Shown: piece after piece, positions 8,623 through 17,176 of the stretch
Layout of the letters: each line of letters begins with the position of its first letter
How positions within the stretch are numbered: position 1 is the first letter of the stretch
NCBI GenBank assembly: GCA_036676235.1
Contig: JAKFDI010000103.1
Span: 186,001 to 250,000, forward strand
Direction of reading: 5' to 3'
Origin: JAKFDI01 sp036676235
GTDB taxonomy: Bacteria > Pseudomonadota > Gammaproteobacteria > Burkholderiales > Burkholderiaceae_C
DNA: 64,000 bases
Notes under the pieces: model-generated
Database searches by the model: none
What the model saw: only the letters and a program-made list of their open reading frames with translations
Told to the model about the DNA's origin: nothing
Program-made: the position numbers and the translations under genes

Positions 8623-9912
8623 TTGAAACTGCCAAAAGATGACAGGGACCCCAAGGCACTCGCGGCCCTGCCCGATGACGCCTTGATCGACGCCGTGCAG
8701 CGCCAGACCTTCCGCTATTTCTGGGACGGGGCAGACGCCGCCAGCGGCCTGGCGCTCGACCGCCGCACGGTCGGGGGCAAGCCCGACGGCAAGGTGGCCA
8801 TCGGCGGCTCGGGCTTCGGCATCATGGCGCTGATCGTCGCCGTGGAGCGCGGCTGGGTGACGCGCGAAGCCGCGCTCGAACGCCTGCGCCAGATGGTCGA
8901 TGCGCTGTTCCGCGCGACCAGCTACCACGGCGCCTTTCCGCACTTCATCGACGGCACGAGCGGCGCGACGATCCGGATGAACCGCAAGGACGACGCGGCC
9001 GATCTGGTCGAGACCTCGTTCCTGCTCATGGGCCTGCTGTGCGCTCGGCAATACTTCAACGAGGACACGAAGGCCTTGCGCCTGCTGCGCGGCGACATCG
9101 ACACGCTGTGGCACGACGTCGAGTGGAACTGGTTCACGCAGGGCGGGCGCAACGTGCTGTACTGGCACTGGAGCCCGAACAACGGCTGGGCCATGGACCA
9201 CGAGATCCGCGGCTGGAACGAATGCCTCGTCACCTACCTGCTGGCGGTGGCCTCGCCGCGCCATGCCATCAACCCGAAGGTCTACCACCGCGGCTTCGCG
9301 GCCGGCAACGGGTTCATCAACCGAAGGTCGTACTACGGCATCGAGATGCCGCTGGGCATGCCGTATGGCGGACCGCTGTTCTTCACGCACTACTCGTTCC
9401 TCGGTCTCGATCCGCGCGGGCTTGTCGACCGCTACGCCGACTACTGGGACCTCAACTGCCGCCATGTGCAGATCAACCGCGCACACTGCATCGCCAATCC
9501 GAACGGCTACAAGGGCTACGGCGAGTCGTGCTGGGGCCTGACCGCCAGCGACGACCACAAGGAGGGCTACCTCGCGCATGCCCCCGACGTCGACAACGGC
9601 ACCATCACGCCCACTGCAGCGCTCGGCAGCCTGCCGTATGCGCCGTCCGAGGTGATGCAGGTGTTGCGGCACTTCCTCGGCGCCTACGGCGAGCGCATCT
9701 GGAAAGAATACGGCTTCGTCGATGCGTTCTGCGACCAGCGGGGCTGGGCCGCGAAGACATTCCTCGCGATCGACCAGGGCCCCATCGTCGTCATGATGGA
9801 GAACCATCGCACGGGGCTGCTCTGGAAACTGTTCATGAGCGTGCCCGAAGTGCAGGCCGGGCTGCGCGCGCTGGAGTTCACCAGTCCGCATCTCGAGCCG
9901 ACGCCGCCGTGA
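8623..9912 (+). CDS. Glycoamylase-like glycoside hydrolase (PF10091 type)
   Basis: Product of 429 aa if translation starts at TTG 8623, which is preceded by AGGAG at 8610-8614. The longer frame from 8524 would run into the bglX 5' region and is less likely. The sequence matches the glycoamylase-like alpha/alpha barrel: RQTFRYFWDGADAASGLALD at the N-terminus, WNWFTQGGRNVLYWHWSP, NGYKGYGESCWGLTASD and PTAALGSLPYAP. The same domain type occurs inside cyclic beta-glucan synthases, and some members (GH144) are endo-beta-1,2-glucanases, which fits the neighbouring ndvB-like gene. It has no signal peptide and so is probably cytoplasmic. The stop overlaps the next gene by 4 bp (GTGA). Confidence 0.82.
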   Translation: MKLPKDDRDPKALAALPDDALIDAVQRQTFRYFWDGADAASGLALDRRTVGGKPDGKVAIGGSGFGIMALIVAVERGWVTREAALERLRQMVDALFRATSYHGAFPHFIDGTSGATIRMNRKDDAADLVETSFLLMGLLCARQYFNEDTKALRLLRGDIDTLWHDVEWNWFTQGGRNVLYWHWSPNNGWAMDHEIRGWNECLVTYLLAVASPRHAINPKVYHRGFAAGNGFINRRSYYGIEMPLGMPYGGPLFFTHYSFLGLDPRGLVDRYADYWDLNCRHVQINRAHCIANPNGYKGYGESCWGLTASDDHKEGYLAHAPDVDNGTITPTAALGSLPYAPSEVMQVLRHFLGAYGERIWKEYGFVDAFCDQRGWAAKTFLAIDQGPIVVMMENHRTGLLWKLFMSVPEVQAGLRALEFTSPHLEPTPP

Positions 9913-11327
9913 CGAGACCGCAAGACCCGGCGTTCGAGTCCTGGCTCGAACGGCAAGTGAAGCACTCGGCGACGGAGATGTGCAAGAGCATCTCGCCCGT
10001 CGCGATCGTCAAGCACCGCCCCGGTTTCGGCCATACGGTCGCGCCGATCGCCGGCGCCATCGTCGCCTCGCCGGTGCTCGCCGACTGGGACCCGGACCCG
10101 GACTACTTCTTCCACTGGTTCCGCGACTCCGCCGTCGTCATCGACGCCCTGCGCCTGCTTCACGCGGAGCGGCTGGTGGGCGACGAAGCCCTGAAGCATC
10201 TGCGCGACTTCACCCGCTTCAGCCTGGCGCTGAATCAACTCGACGGCCGCATCGATGTTGCTGCGGCGCCCGACCGCCGCACGCGCGTGGCCGCCGACTT
10301 CCTGCAGTTCCTGCGCGAGGACGACGACCTTGCCAGCGCCTACGGCGATGCCGTCGCCATGGAGACGCGCGTGAACCCCGACGGCACGCTCGATGTCTCG
10401 AAGTGGACACGTCCCCAGCACGACGGGCCGCCGCTGCGCGCGCTGGCGCTGCTGCGCTGGGCAGCAGGTGGACGGCTCGACGCGCCCTTGCTGGCGGAGG
10501 TTGGCGCCCTGATCCGCTTCGACCTCGGCTTCACGCTGCGGCACTGGCGCGAACCCTCCTACGACATCTGGGAAGAGGAAAGCGGTCAGCACTACTACAC
10601 GCTGCGCATCTCGGCGGCTGCGCTGGCCGAAGGCGCGGTGTGGCTGCAGAGCCTCGGCAACACCGCACTCGCGCGGCGCTGCCGGGAGGAGTCGCAGGCG
10701 GTGCTGAACCTGCTCGACGGCTATTGGGTGGAAGGACACGACGCGACGCCAGGCTACTACCGCTCACGCGTGCTGGCGGACGACCGGCCGAGTGCGAAAG
10801 ACCTGGACATCGCGGTGATCCTGTCGGCGATCCATGGCGTAGGCGCCGGTTCGCTCCCTCTCCCGCCGGGGCGGGAGAGGGAGCAAGATCCTGGTCGACC
10901 GAAACACACCGTGGCCGATCCGCGGATGCACGCCACGCTGGCGCGCCTGGACGCGCTGTTCGACGCGGCCTATCCGATCAACCACGGCCGCGCCGCCGGC
11001 CGCGGCCCGGCGATGGGCCGCTACGCCGGCGACGTCTACTTCTCGGGCGGCGCCTACTACTTCGCAACGCTAGGCGCCGCCGAGTTCTGCTTTCGCGCCG
11101 CGGCGCTGGGCAGCGGCGATGCCGGCCACTGGTTCGAGCGCGGCGACGCCTACCTCGCCGCGGTGCGCGCCTACACGCCCGCCAGTGGCGATCTGTCGGA
11201 GCAGTTCGATCAGAAGAGCGGCGCGCAGACCTCGGCGAAGCACCTTGCCTGGAGCTACGCCGCCTTCATCTCGTGTGCCTCGGCGCGCCGCATCGCTGCA
11301 ACCTTGCGAACGCCGAATCCTCGATGA
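9909..11327 (+). CDS. GH15 family glucoamylase-like hydrolase
   Basis: Product of 472 aa from GTG 9909, which overlaps the upstream stop as GTGA. GH15 features include DPDPDYFFHWFRDSAVVIDA near the N-terminus, the substrate-binding and acid block YDIWEEESGQHYYTL (about residues 217-231), and the C-terminal base region LSEQFDQKSGAQTSAKHL. GH15 enzymes release glucose from the ends of alpha-glucans, and the substrate here is unproven. The loop between ILSAIHG and DPRMHATL contains about 15 extra Pro/Arg/Glu-rich residues encoded by a palindromic repeat (listed separately). No signal peptide. The stop overlaps the ABC gene (ATGA). Confidence 0.85.
   Translation: MTRPQDPAFESWLERQVKHSATEMCKSISPVAIVKHRPGFGHTVAPIAGAIVASPVLADWDPDPDYFFHWFRDSAVVIDALRLLHAERLVGDEALKHLRDFTRFSLALNQLDGRIDVAAAPDRRTRVAADFLQFLREDDDLASAYGDAVAMETRVNPDGTLDVSKWTRPQHDGPPLRALALLRWAAGGRLDAPLLAEVGALIRFDLGFTLRHWREPSYDIWEEESGQHYYTLRISAAALAEGAVWLQSLGNTALARRCREESQAVLNLLDGYWVEGHDATPGYYRSRVLADDRPSAKDLDIAVILSAIHGVGAGSLPLPPGREREQDPGRPKHTVADPRMHATLARLDALFDAAYPINHGRAAGRGPAMGRYAGDVYFSGGAYYFATLGAAEFCFRAAALGSGDAGHWFERGDAYLAAVRAYTPASGDLSEQFDQKSGAQTSAKHLAWSYAAFISCASARRIAATLRTPNPR
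10853..10884. repeat. 32-bp perfect palindrome inserted in frame in the GH15 gene
   Basis: Left arm GCTCCCTCTCCCGCC (10853-10867) and right arm GGCGGGAGAGGGAGC (10870-10884) are perfectly complementary with a 2-nt GG loop. It resembles the CCCTCTCCC...GGGAGAGGG intergenic repeat common in proteobacterial genomes, but here it is inside a coding sequence and keeps the frame. It encodes the SLPLPPGRERE segment. Confidence 0.8.
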
Positions 11328-13096
11328 GCACACCGCCCTCGCGCCGCTCCGAGCTGGTCGTGAAGACCGGCGTCGTCCATCAGCTGGGCGTGTTGTTCGG
11401 CGCATGGCGAGCGTCCGCCGTCGCGAACACGCTGGCCGCGCTGGTGGGCGGGATCGTCGTGGCCATTGCGTTCACGGCGTATGGGCAGCTCGCGCTGAAT
11501 GAATGGAACAAGCCGTTCTACGACGCGATCTCGCGGCGCGACGTGCGCGACTTCATCTGGCAGCTCGGGGTGTTCGCGGTGATCGCGGGCGCGCTGCTGG
11601 TGCTGAATGTCGGGCAGCGGTGGCTGGTGGAAACCTTGCAGCTCAAGCTGCGCGAGGGGCTGGTCACCGATCTCGTGGGACTCTGGCTGCAACCGCGCCG
11701 GGCGTTCTGGCTCGCGGGCAGCGGCCCGATGGGCGCCCATCCGGACCAGCGCATGCACGACGACGCGCTGAAACTGTGCGATCTGTCGGCCAGCCTCGGG
11801 GTGGGTCTGCTGCAGGCAGCGGTGCTGTTCGGCAGCTTCTCGAGCGTGCTGTGGATCCTCTCCAAGGACTTCACCTTGTTCATCGACGGGGAGGATGTTG
11901 CCCTGCCGGGCTTCATGCTGTGGGCCGCGATCCTGTATGCAGGCGCCGGCTCGCTGCTCAGCTACTGGGTCGGCAAGAACCTGATCGCGCGCAATGCCGA
12001 GCGCTACGCGCGCGAAGGCGAGTTGCGCTTCTCGCTGACCCGCATCAACGAACATCTCGACGACATCTCGCTGGCGGGCGGCGAGGCCGACGAGAAGCGC
12101 CGGGTGGCGTCGACGCTGAACGACGTCTTGCACGCCACCTCGCGCGTGGTGCTCGGGCTGACCCACCTCACCTGGGTCACCTCGGGCTTCGGCTGGGTCA
12201 CCCTCATCGTGCCGACGCTGGTGGCGGCGCCGCTGTACTTCTCGGGGAAGGTGTCGTTCGGCGGCCTGATGATGGCCGCGGCCGCCTTCACGCAGGCGCA
12301 GGCGTCGCTGCGCTGGTTCATCGACAACTTCAGCATCATTGCCGACTGGCGTGCCACGCTGCTGCGCGTCGTCGGCCTGCGCGAGGTGCTGGCGTCCGAT
12401 CTGGAAGCGGCGCAGCGCGGCAGCCGCATCACCTACGCCGAGAGCGAACCCGGAACCCTCGCGATCGAATCGCTCGAGGTGCGCGTGTGGGCCGGCCGCG
12501 ATCGGCTGGACGCCTCCGATGTGGTCGTGCACGCGGGTCAGCGCCTGCTGATCCTCGGCGCACCGGGCACCGAGAAGACCCTGCTGTTCCGGGCGCTCGC
12601 GGGCCTCTGGCCGTGGGGCGCCGGCACCGTGCGCCGGCCCCGCGGCGAGCTGATCCACTACATGCCGCGCGGCACGCCCTACCTTCCCCGCGGCACGCTG
12701 GCCGATGTGCTGTGCTATGCGATGGCGTCGCCCCGCTACCCGCGCGAAGCCATGGCGGCAGCGCTGGCCAGCGTGGGCCTGCAGCGGCTGGAGCCCATGC
12801 TGAACGAGCCCCGTCGCTGGGAGCAGGAACTCAGCATCGACGAGCAGCACTTGCTGGCCTTCGCTCGCGTGGTGCTGCAAAGCCCGCCCTGGCTGGTGAT
12901 GGACGAAGCCTTCGGCGCGTTCGACGACGACACGCTGGCACGCCTCATCGACGTGCTGAACGGCCAGCTCGCGCACACGGGCATCGTCCACATCGGCTCG
13001 GCCGGCGAGGCGCACGACCGGCTGTTCACGCAGGTGGTGCGGCTGGTCAAGGCGCCGGAGCGCCGCCAGGCGAGGCGGGACGAGGAGTCTCCATGA
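11324..13096 (+). CDS. SbmA/BacA-like ABC transporter with fused, degenerate ATPase domain
   Basis: Product of 590 aa. The N-terminal SbmA/BacA/YddA-type membrane domain has about six helices (residues 30-320), including LNEWNKPFYDAI and NPDQRM-like motifs (HPDQRMHDD). It is followed by a nucleotide-binding domain. Family members move peptides or other large substrates across the inner membrane. The ATPase motifs are altered: Walker A reads GAPGTEKT (412-419, Glu417 where Gly is usual) and the signature reads LSIDEQ instead of LSGGEQ. The Walker B-like VMDEA is present. ATP use is therefore doubtful or unusual. The start overlaps the GH15 stop (ATGA) and the end overlaps the CocE-like gene, so all four genes are coupled. 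Substrate unknown; an oligosaccharide is a guess from context. Confidence 0.85.
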   Translation: MSTPPSRRSELVVKTGVVHQLGVLFGAWRASAVANTLAALVGGIVVAIAFTAYGQLALNEWNKPFYDAISRRDVRDFIWQLGVFAVIAGALLVLNVGQRWLVETLQLKLREGLVTDLVGLWLQPRRAFWLAGSGPMGAHPDQRMHDDALKLCDLSASLGVGLLQAAVLFGSFSSVLWILSKDFTLFIDGEDVALPGFMLWAAILYAGAGSLLSYWVGKNLIARNAERYAREGELRFSLTRINEHLDDISLAGGEADEKRRVASTLNDVLHATSRVVLGLTHLTWVTSGFGWVTLIVPTLVAAPLYFSGKVSFGGLMMAAAAFTQAQASLRWFIDNFSIIADWRATLLRVVGLREVLASDLEAAQRGSRITYAESEPGTLAIESLEVRVWAGRDRLDASDVVVHAGQRLLILGAPGTEKTLLFRALAGLWPWGAGTVRRPRGELIHYMPRGTPYLPRGTLADVLCYAMASPRYPREAMAAALASVGLQRLEPMLNEPRRWEQELSIDEQHLLAFARVVLQSPPWLVMDEAFGAFDDDTLARLIDVLNGQLAHTGIVHIGSAGEAHDRLFTQVVRLVKAPERRQARRDEESP

Positions 13097-15378
13097 CTGA
13101 TCGCGCGCGCCGTGCCTTCGTGCTGCTGCTGTTGGCGCTGCCGATGGTGGCGCGGGCGCTGGACTTCGGCTTCAAGGCACCGCACGACCCCGACGATGTC
13201 GCCGCGGTGGCCGTGATGCGCGACCTGGCGCAGCGCATCGTGCCGGTCTACCAGGCAGCCGACACCGATGCCTACCTGGCCAACCTGATCGCGCTGCAGA
13301 TCGTCGGCGGCACCTACGGCGCGGCATACGACAGCAGCAAGCTGCTGCGCAACCGCTACCGGGGCAAGCCGTTCGATGCCCTGGCCCAGCGCGCGGTGCT
13401 CGACGGTCTCTACGCGCGTGCGCGCCAGATCGAAGCGCAAGAGCGCATCGACTTCGGCACGGCTTACGCGCGCTCGTTCACGGAGCTGATGCCGTCCCTC
13501 GACAACGCGCAAGCCGCGGCCGTCGTGGCGCGGCTGCAGACCCCGCCGGCGCATTACCGCGAGCAGGTGCAGCAAGCCTTCGATCGCTGGCGCGCCAAGG
13601 GCAGCATCCCGCAGTCCGACGCCGTGGCGCTCGTGCGCGACTGGCTGGCCTACGAGTCGCGCCGCAGCTTCGCCGTGCTGCTGCCCGAGCTGGTCGCCGC
13701 GGAAATCGCTCGCCGCTACGTGGTGGAGGCCGATGTCCTGATCCCTGTGGGCGCGGGTGTCGTCATCCACGCGAGCATGGTCCGGCCCGCCGGCGAGAAG
13801 ACCGCGAAATCCGCAACAGGCCGCCTGCCGACGCTGCTGCGCTTCACGCTCGACCCCGCCGAGGACGACGCGCAGCGCAGCGCCTTCAAGGGCTATGTCG
13901 GCATCACGGCGTACGTGCGAGGACGCACGCCCGACGGCCAGGGCGACGCCTGGCCGTTCGCTCGCAACGACGGCGAAGACGCGGCCGCCGTCATCGACTG
14001 GATCACGCGGCAGCCGTGGAGCGACGGCCGCGTTGCCATGCTCGGCGACGGCTACTCCGGCTACGCCGCCTGGGCCACGGCCCGCAGGAAGCCGGCGGCG
14101 CTCAAGGCCATCGCGACGATCGCGCCGATGGCGCCCGGCATCGACTTCCCGATGGCCGGGCAGATCTATCGCAACCGCATGGTCCGCTGGGCGCAGGAGC
14201 ACGCGATGGCCGAGCCGCCGCTTGGCGGCACCGAAGCCGAAACCGACGCTGAATGGCGCGAACGCGAGGAGCGCTGGTATCGCCTCGGGCGCCCGTACTG
14301 GGACGTGGACCGCGTCATGATCGGCCAGCGCAGCAGGCTGATCCGCACCTGGCTCACGCACCCGAGCCACGACCGCTACTGGCGCAACTTCCTGCCGTCG
14401 CCGGGCCAGTTCGCGCAGGTCGACATCCCGGTACTCCACATCGCCGGCTACTACGGTGCCGAGGCCGGCGCGCTGTACTACCACCACGAACATCTTCGCA
14501 ACCGTCCGCAGGCCGACACGACGCTGTTGCTCGGCCCCTGGGACGCTCGCTCGATCCGGCTCGGCACGGCGGCAACGCTGCGCGGCTACACGCTCGACCC
14601 GGTCGCTCGCGTCGATCTGCCCGAGCTGCGCTACCAGTGGCTCGACCACGTCTTCAAGGGCGCGAAGAAGCCCGCGCTGCTGCAGGCCCGCGTCAACTAC
14701 CAGGTGATGGGCGCCGACCAGTGGCGCCATGTGCCGATGCTGGACGCGCCCGATCGCCCGCGGCTGCGCCTGTACCTCGACACCCGTCGTCGGGACGGCC
14801 CGCACCGTCTGTTGTCGTCGCCGTCCGAAGGCGGCGGCAAGGCGCAACTTTCGGTCGATCTGGCCGACCGCAGTGACGCGCACATCCCATGGCCCGACGC
14901 GCTGCGCACCACGCAGCTGCCGACGCGCAACAGCATCCGCTTCGTCAGCGATCCGCTGCCCCAGGACACCGAAATCAGCGGCAGCCTGCGCGGCGAGTTC
15001 GACATCACGCCCTCGCGGCAGGACGTGGACTTGAACGTCTCGCTGTACGAGCAGACGGCGAGCGGCGACTACCTGTTGCTGTTCGCGCCGTACGACTTTC
15101 GCGCAAGCTACGCCGGCCACCGCATCAACCGCCGGCTTCTCAGGGCCGGCGTGCGCCAGTCGCTCGCGTTCACCGCCGAGCGCATGACCGCTCGCAAACT
15201 TGCGGCGGGCAGCCGTCTGGTGCTCGTGGTCGGCCTCAACAAACGCCCCGACCGGCAGATCAACTACGGCAGCGGCAAGGACGTGAACTCCGAGTCGATC
15301 GCCGAAGACGCGGCGCGGCCCGTGCGCGTGCGCTGGCATGCGGGCAGCCACGTGGAGCTTCAGACGGGCACGCCGTGA
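13093..15378 (+). CDS. Secreted CocE/NonD-family hydrolase-like protein, catalytic triad incomplete
   Basis: Product of 761 aa with a signal peptide (MTDRARRAFVLLLLALPMVA, cleavage near ARA-LD). An X-Pro dipeptidyl-peptidase/CocE alpha/beta-hydrolase core follows: WITRQPWSDGRVAMLGDGYS holds the nucleophile Ser322 in a G-Y-S-G-Y setting, and a C-terminal jelly-roll domain begins near residue 560. Where family members usually show GYYD or GWYD (acid) and GPWxH (base), this protein reads GYYGAEAG and GPWDARS, so the acid and base positions seem changed. It may be a pseudo-enzyme or use other residues. It is the last gene of the four-gene coupled operon and would act in the periplasm. Confidence 0.8.
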   Translation: MTDRARRAFVLLLLALPMVARALDFGFKAPHDPDDVAAVAVMRDLAQRIVPVYQAADTDAYLANLIALQIVGGTYGAAYDSSKLLRNRYRGKPFDALAQRAVLDGLYARARQIEAQERIDFGTAYARSFTELMPSLDNAQAAAVVARLQTPPAHYREQVQQAFDRWRAKGSIPQSDAVALVRDWLAYESRRSFAVLLPELVAAEIARRYVVEADVLIPVGAGVVIHASMVRPAGEKTAKSATGRLPTLLRFTLDPAEDDAQRSAFKGYVGITAYVRGRTPDGQGDAWPFARNDGEDAAAVIDWITRQPWSDGRVAMLGDGYSGYAAWATARRKPAALKAIATIAPMAPGIDFPMAGQIYRNRMVRWAQEHAMAEPPLGGTEAETDAEWREREERWYRLGRPYWDVDRVMIGQRSRLIRTWLTHPSHDRYWRNFLPSPGQFAQVDIPVLHIAGYYGAEAGALYYHHEHLRNRPQADTTLLLGPWDARSIRLGTAATLRGYTLDPVARVDLPELRYQWLDHVFKGAKKPALLQARVNYQVMGADQWRHVPMLDAPDRPRLRLYLDTRRRDGPHRLLSSPSEGGGKAQLSVDLADRSDAHIPWPDALRTTQLPTRNSIRFVSDPLPQDTEISGSLRGEFDITPSRQDVDLNVSLYEQTASGDYLLLFAPYDFRASYAGHRINRRLLRAGVRQSLAFTAERMTARKLAAGSRLVLVVGLNKRPDRQINYGSGKDVNSESIAEDAARPVRVRWHAGSHVELQTGTP

Positions 15379-15601
15379 AGCTCCTTCGGGCACGACCTGC
15401 ACCGACCCGTCCAAGAAATCATTCGGCGCGCCACCGTGCCACGTCCCAAGTGGGGTCAAGCGCGCAGCTGGCGCCGCCCGGGCCTAAGGTCGGCGGCATG
15501 CAGTCCGTGGCGCCCACCCATGCTGCGCCGCGCGGCGCACCGGCACCCGGGTTGCTGGCGATCGAGGACCCCCGCGCGCCGCGCGACCACACGAGGTGAC
15601 C

Positions 15602-16738
15602 ATGGCCCCATCCAACTCTTCCAAGCTGCGCGAAGTGCCCCGCGAGCGCAGCGAAAGCACCGCCGCTGCCGCCGCGGTGGTGCGCGCCATCGACGTCGGC
15701 TTCGGGCTGGTGAAATTCAGCTTGCCGGCCGAAGGCGGGATCACGTTCTCGTCATTCCCTTCCATGGCGATTCCCGCTGACGTGAGTGCGGTGCGCAGTC
15801 TCAGCACGCGCCGGCGCGACACCTTCGATGTGCCAGTCGAGGGCGCGCAGTACGAAGTCGGCCGGGATGTCGGCCTCGCGCAGGCAGGCGGCAGCTTCGG
15901 CCGGGACGTGACCGACGAGTTCTACAAGGGTGCGATCTACGAGGCCCTGACCAAGGGCGCGCTGCGCTACATGGCGGAAGCGGGCGACCAGACGGTGGAT
16001 GTGCTGGTGCTCGGATTGCCCGTCAACCAGTACAACGACGCGAAGCGGCGCGACCACCTGCGCCAGACCTATGAGCGCAGCGTGGACCTCGGCGACGGCA
16101 AGTCGATCCAGGTGCGCAAGGTGGTCGTGCAGGCGCAGCCGATGGGCGGCTACGCCGCGCTGGAAGATCATTTCGACGAAATCAACCAGGTCATCGAGCA
16201 GACGGGCGGCGCGCTGCAGCGGCTGCGCTCCGTTGACGACCTCGATGAACTGGCGGTGCTGGTGGTCGATCCCGGCGAGCACACGCTCGACTGGCTGCTG
16301 ATCCAGCAGGGCAGCATCAACCCGCGGGCGAGCGGCGCGGCCTCCGATGCGGGGCGGCACCGGGTGATCCGCGCCGTGCAGGATTCGCTGGCCGCCGATA
16401 TCGGCCGACCGCTCGGCCCGGCGGTCGCCCCGCGCATCAACGAGGCGCTGCGCCAGCAGGAGGCGGTCAAGCTGAGCGGCGTGGCGCACGACCTGCAGAA
16501 GTACGAGCCGCAGATCATGAGCGTCGTGGAGGATTCGCTGAACCGGATGATCGACGGCCTGCGCGACGCGCACGAGATCATCGACCTGATCGTCCTGGTC
16601 GGCGGCCACCCGGGCCGCTACCGCGACGTGCTCAGCCGGCGCTTCCCGTCCATCCCGGTGTTCGTCGCGCCGGAGTCGATGTCCGCCAACGTGCGCGGCT
16701 TCCAGATGATCGGCGAGGCGATGGCCGAAGCGGCGTGA
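15602..16738 (+). CDS. ParM/StbA-like actin-family ATPase
   Basis: Product of 378 aa from ATG 15602 (GAGG at 15593-15596; the GTG at 15596 overlaps that site). The actin fold is visible in the phosphate-1 strand VVRAIDVGFGLVKF (about residues 28-41), the conserved VLVLGLPVNQY, the phosphate-2 strand LAVLVVDPGEHTLDWLL (usually DxGxxT) and the adenosine motif LIVLVGGHPGRYRDVL. It belongs with plasmid-segregation actins and other ALP-type proteins that form dynamic filaments. The following 119-aa gene looks like its adaptor. The surrounding genes are chromosomal, so a role in segregating a plasmid is not obvious. No centromere-like iterons were seen in the 222 bp upstream. Confidence 0.8.
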   Translation: MAPSNSSKLREVPRERSESTAAAAAVVRAIDVGFGLVKFSLPAEGGITFSSFPSMAIPADVSAVRSLSTRRRDTFDVPVEGAQYEVGRDVGLAQAGGSFGRDVTDEFYKGAIYEALTKGALRYMAEAGDQTVDVLVLGLPVNQYNDAKRRDHLRQTYERSVDLGDGKSIQVRKVVVQAQPMGGYAALEDHFDEINQVIEQTGGALQRLRSVDDLDELAVLVVDPGEHTLDWLLIQQGSINPRASGAASDAGRHRVIRAVQDSLAADIGRPLGPAVAPRINEALRQQEAVKLSGVAHDLQKYEPQIMSVVEDSLNRMIDGLRDAHEIIDLIVLVGGHPGRYRDVLSRRFPSIPVFVAPESMSANVRGFQMIGEAMAEAA

Positions 16739-16763
16739 CGCAGGCGCCCCGCCGGAGTCGCCG

Positions 16764-17123
16764 ATGGCCGTGATGCGGCTGGTGATCGAGGTCGACAGCG
16801 AGGTGTACCCCGAACTCCATGCCGGCCTGTCCGCGATCTCGCGGCCCGAGGCGCGGGAGGAGCGGCTGCGGCAGCTGGCAGCCTCCGGCCTGGTGTGGGA
16901 GAGCGTGCGCATGCGCGGCACTGCGGTACCCGCGCTGCGGCCGCCCCCGGCTTCGGCGGCGCAGGTGCCGGTATTGCAGGACGTGGTCGACACGGGCCAA
17001 TGGCCGGTTGTCCCGGACGCGCCGGCCCCGCCGCCGGCGCTGGAGACGCCGGTGCGCCGCACCGGCGCGCGCTCGGCGCGGCTCAAGCGCATGAACGACC
17101 GGGGCCTGTTCAAGAACGGGTAG
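16764..17123 (+). CDS. Small ParR-like partner of the ParM homologue
   Basis: Product of 119 aa from ATG 16764 with GGAG at 16753-16756, 25 bp after the ParM-like stop. The N-terminus (RLVIEVDSEVYPELHAGL, then a LRQLAASGLVWE helix) resembles the ribbon-helix-helix-type segment of ParR/StbB-like adaptors that bind centromere DNA. The middle is proline-rich and probably disordered. The C-terminus is basic (RRTGARSARLKRMND), which fits DNA or filament contact. The assignment rests mainly on its position behind the actin homologue. Confidence 0.55.
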   Translation: MAVMRLVIEVDSEVYPELHAGLSAISRPEAREERLRQLAASGLVWESVRMRGTAVPALRPPPASAAQVPVLQDVVDTGQWPVVPDAPAPPPALETPVRRTGARSARLKRMNDRGLFKNG

Positions 17124-17176
17124 CGCGCCGCTTGGCAGGCGCTCCGTGGCCGTCGACAAGCCCTGAGCCCTAGCCC

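Noticed and set aside
9980..13096. A 1038-codon frame suggesting a GH15-ABC fusion
   Set aside because: The first 448 codons are a shadow of the GH15 gene in another frame. The real ABC gene begins at ATG 11324 overlapping the GH15 stop.
12736..15459. A 907-codon minus-strand frame opposite the CocE-like gene
   Set aside because: Composition is Arg/Ala/Gly/His-rich without domains, typical of antisense shadows. The plus-strand gene has a signal peptide and family motifs.
16764..17123. Toxin-antitoxin pair with the ParM-like gene
   Set aside because: The upstream protein has an actin fold rather than a toxin, and the small protein resembles a ParR-type adaptor.
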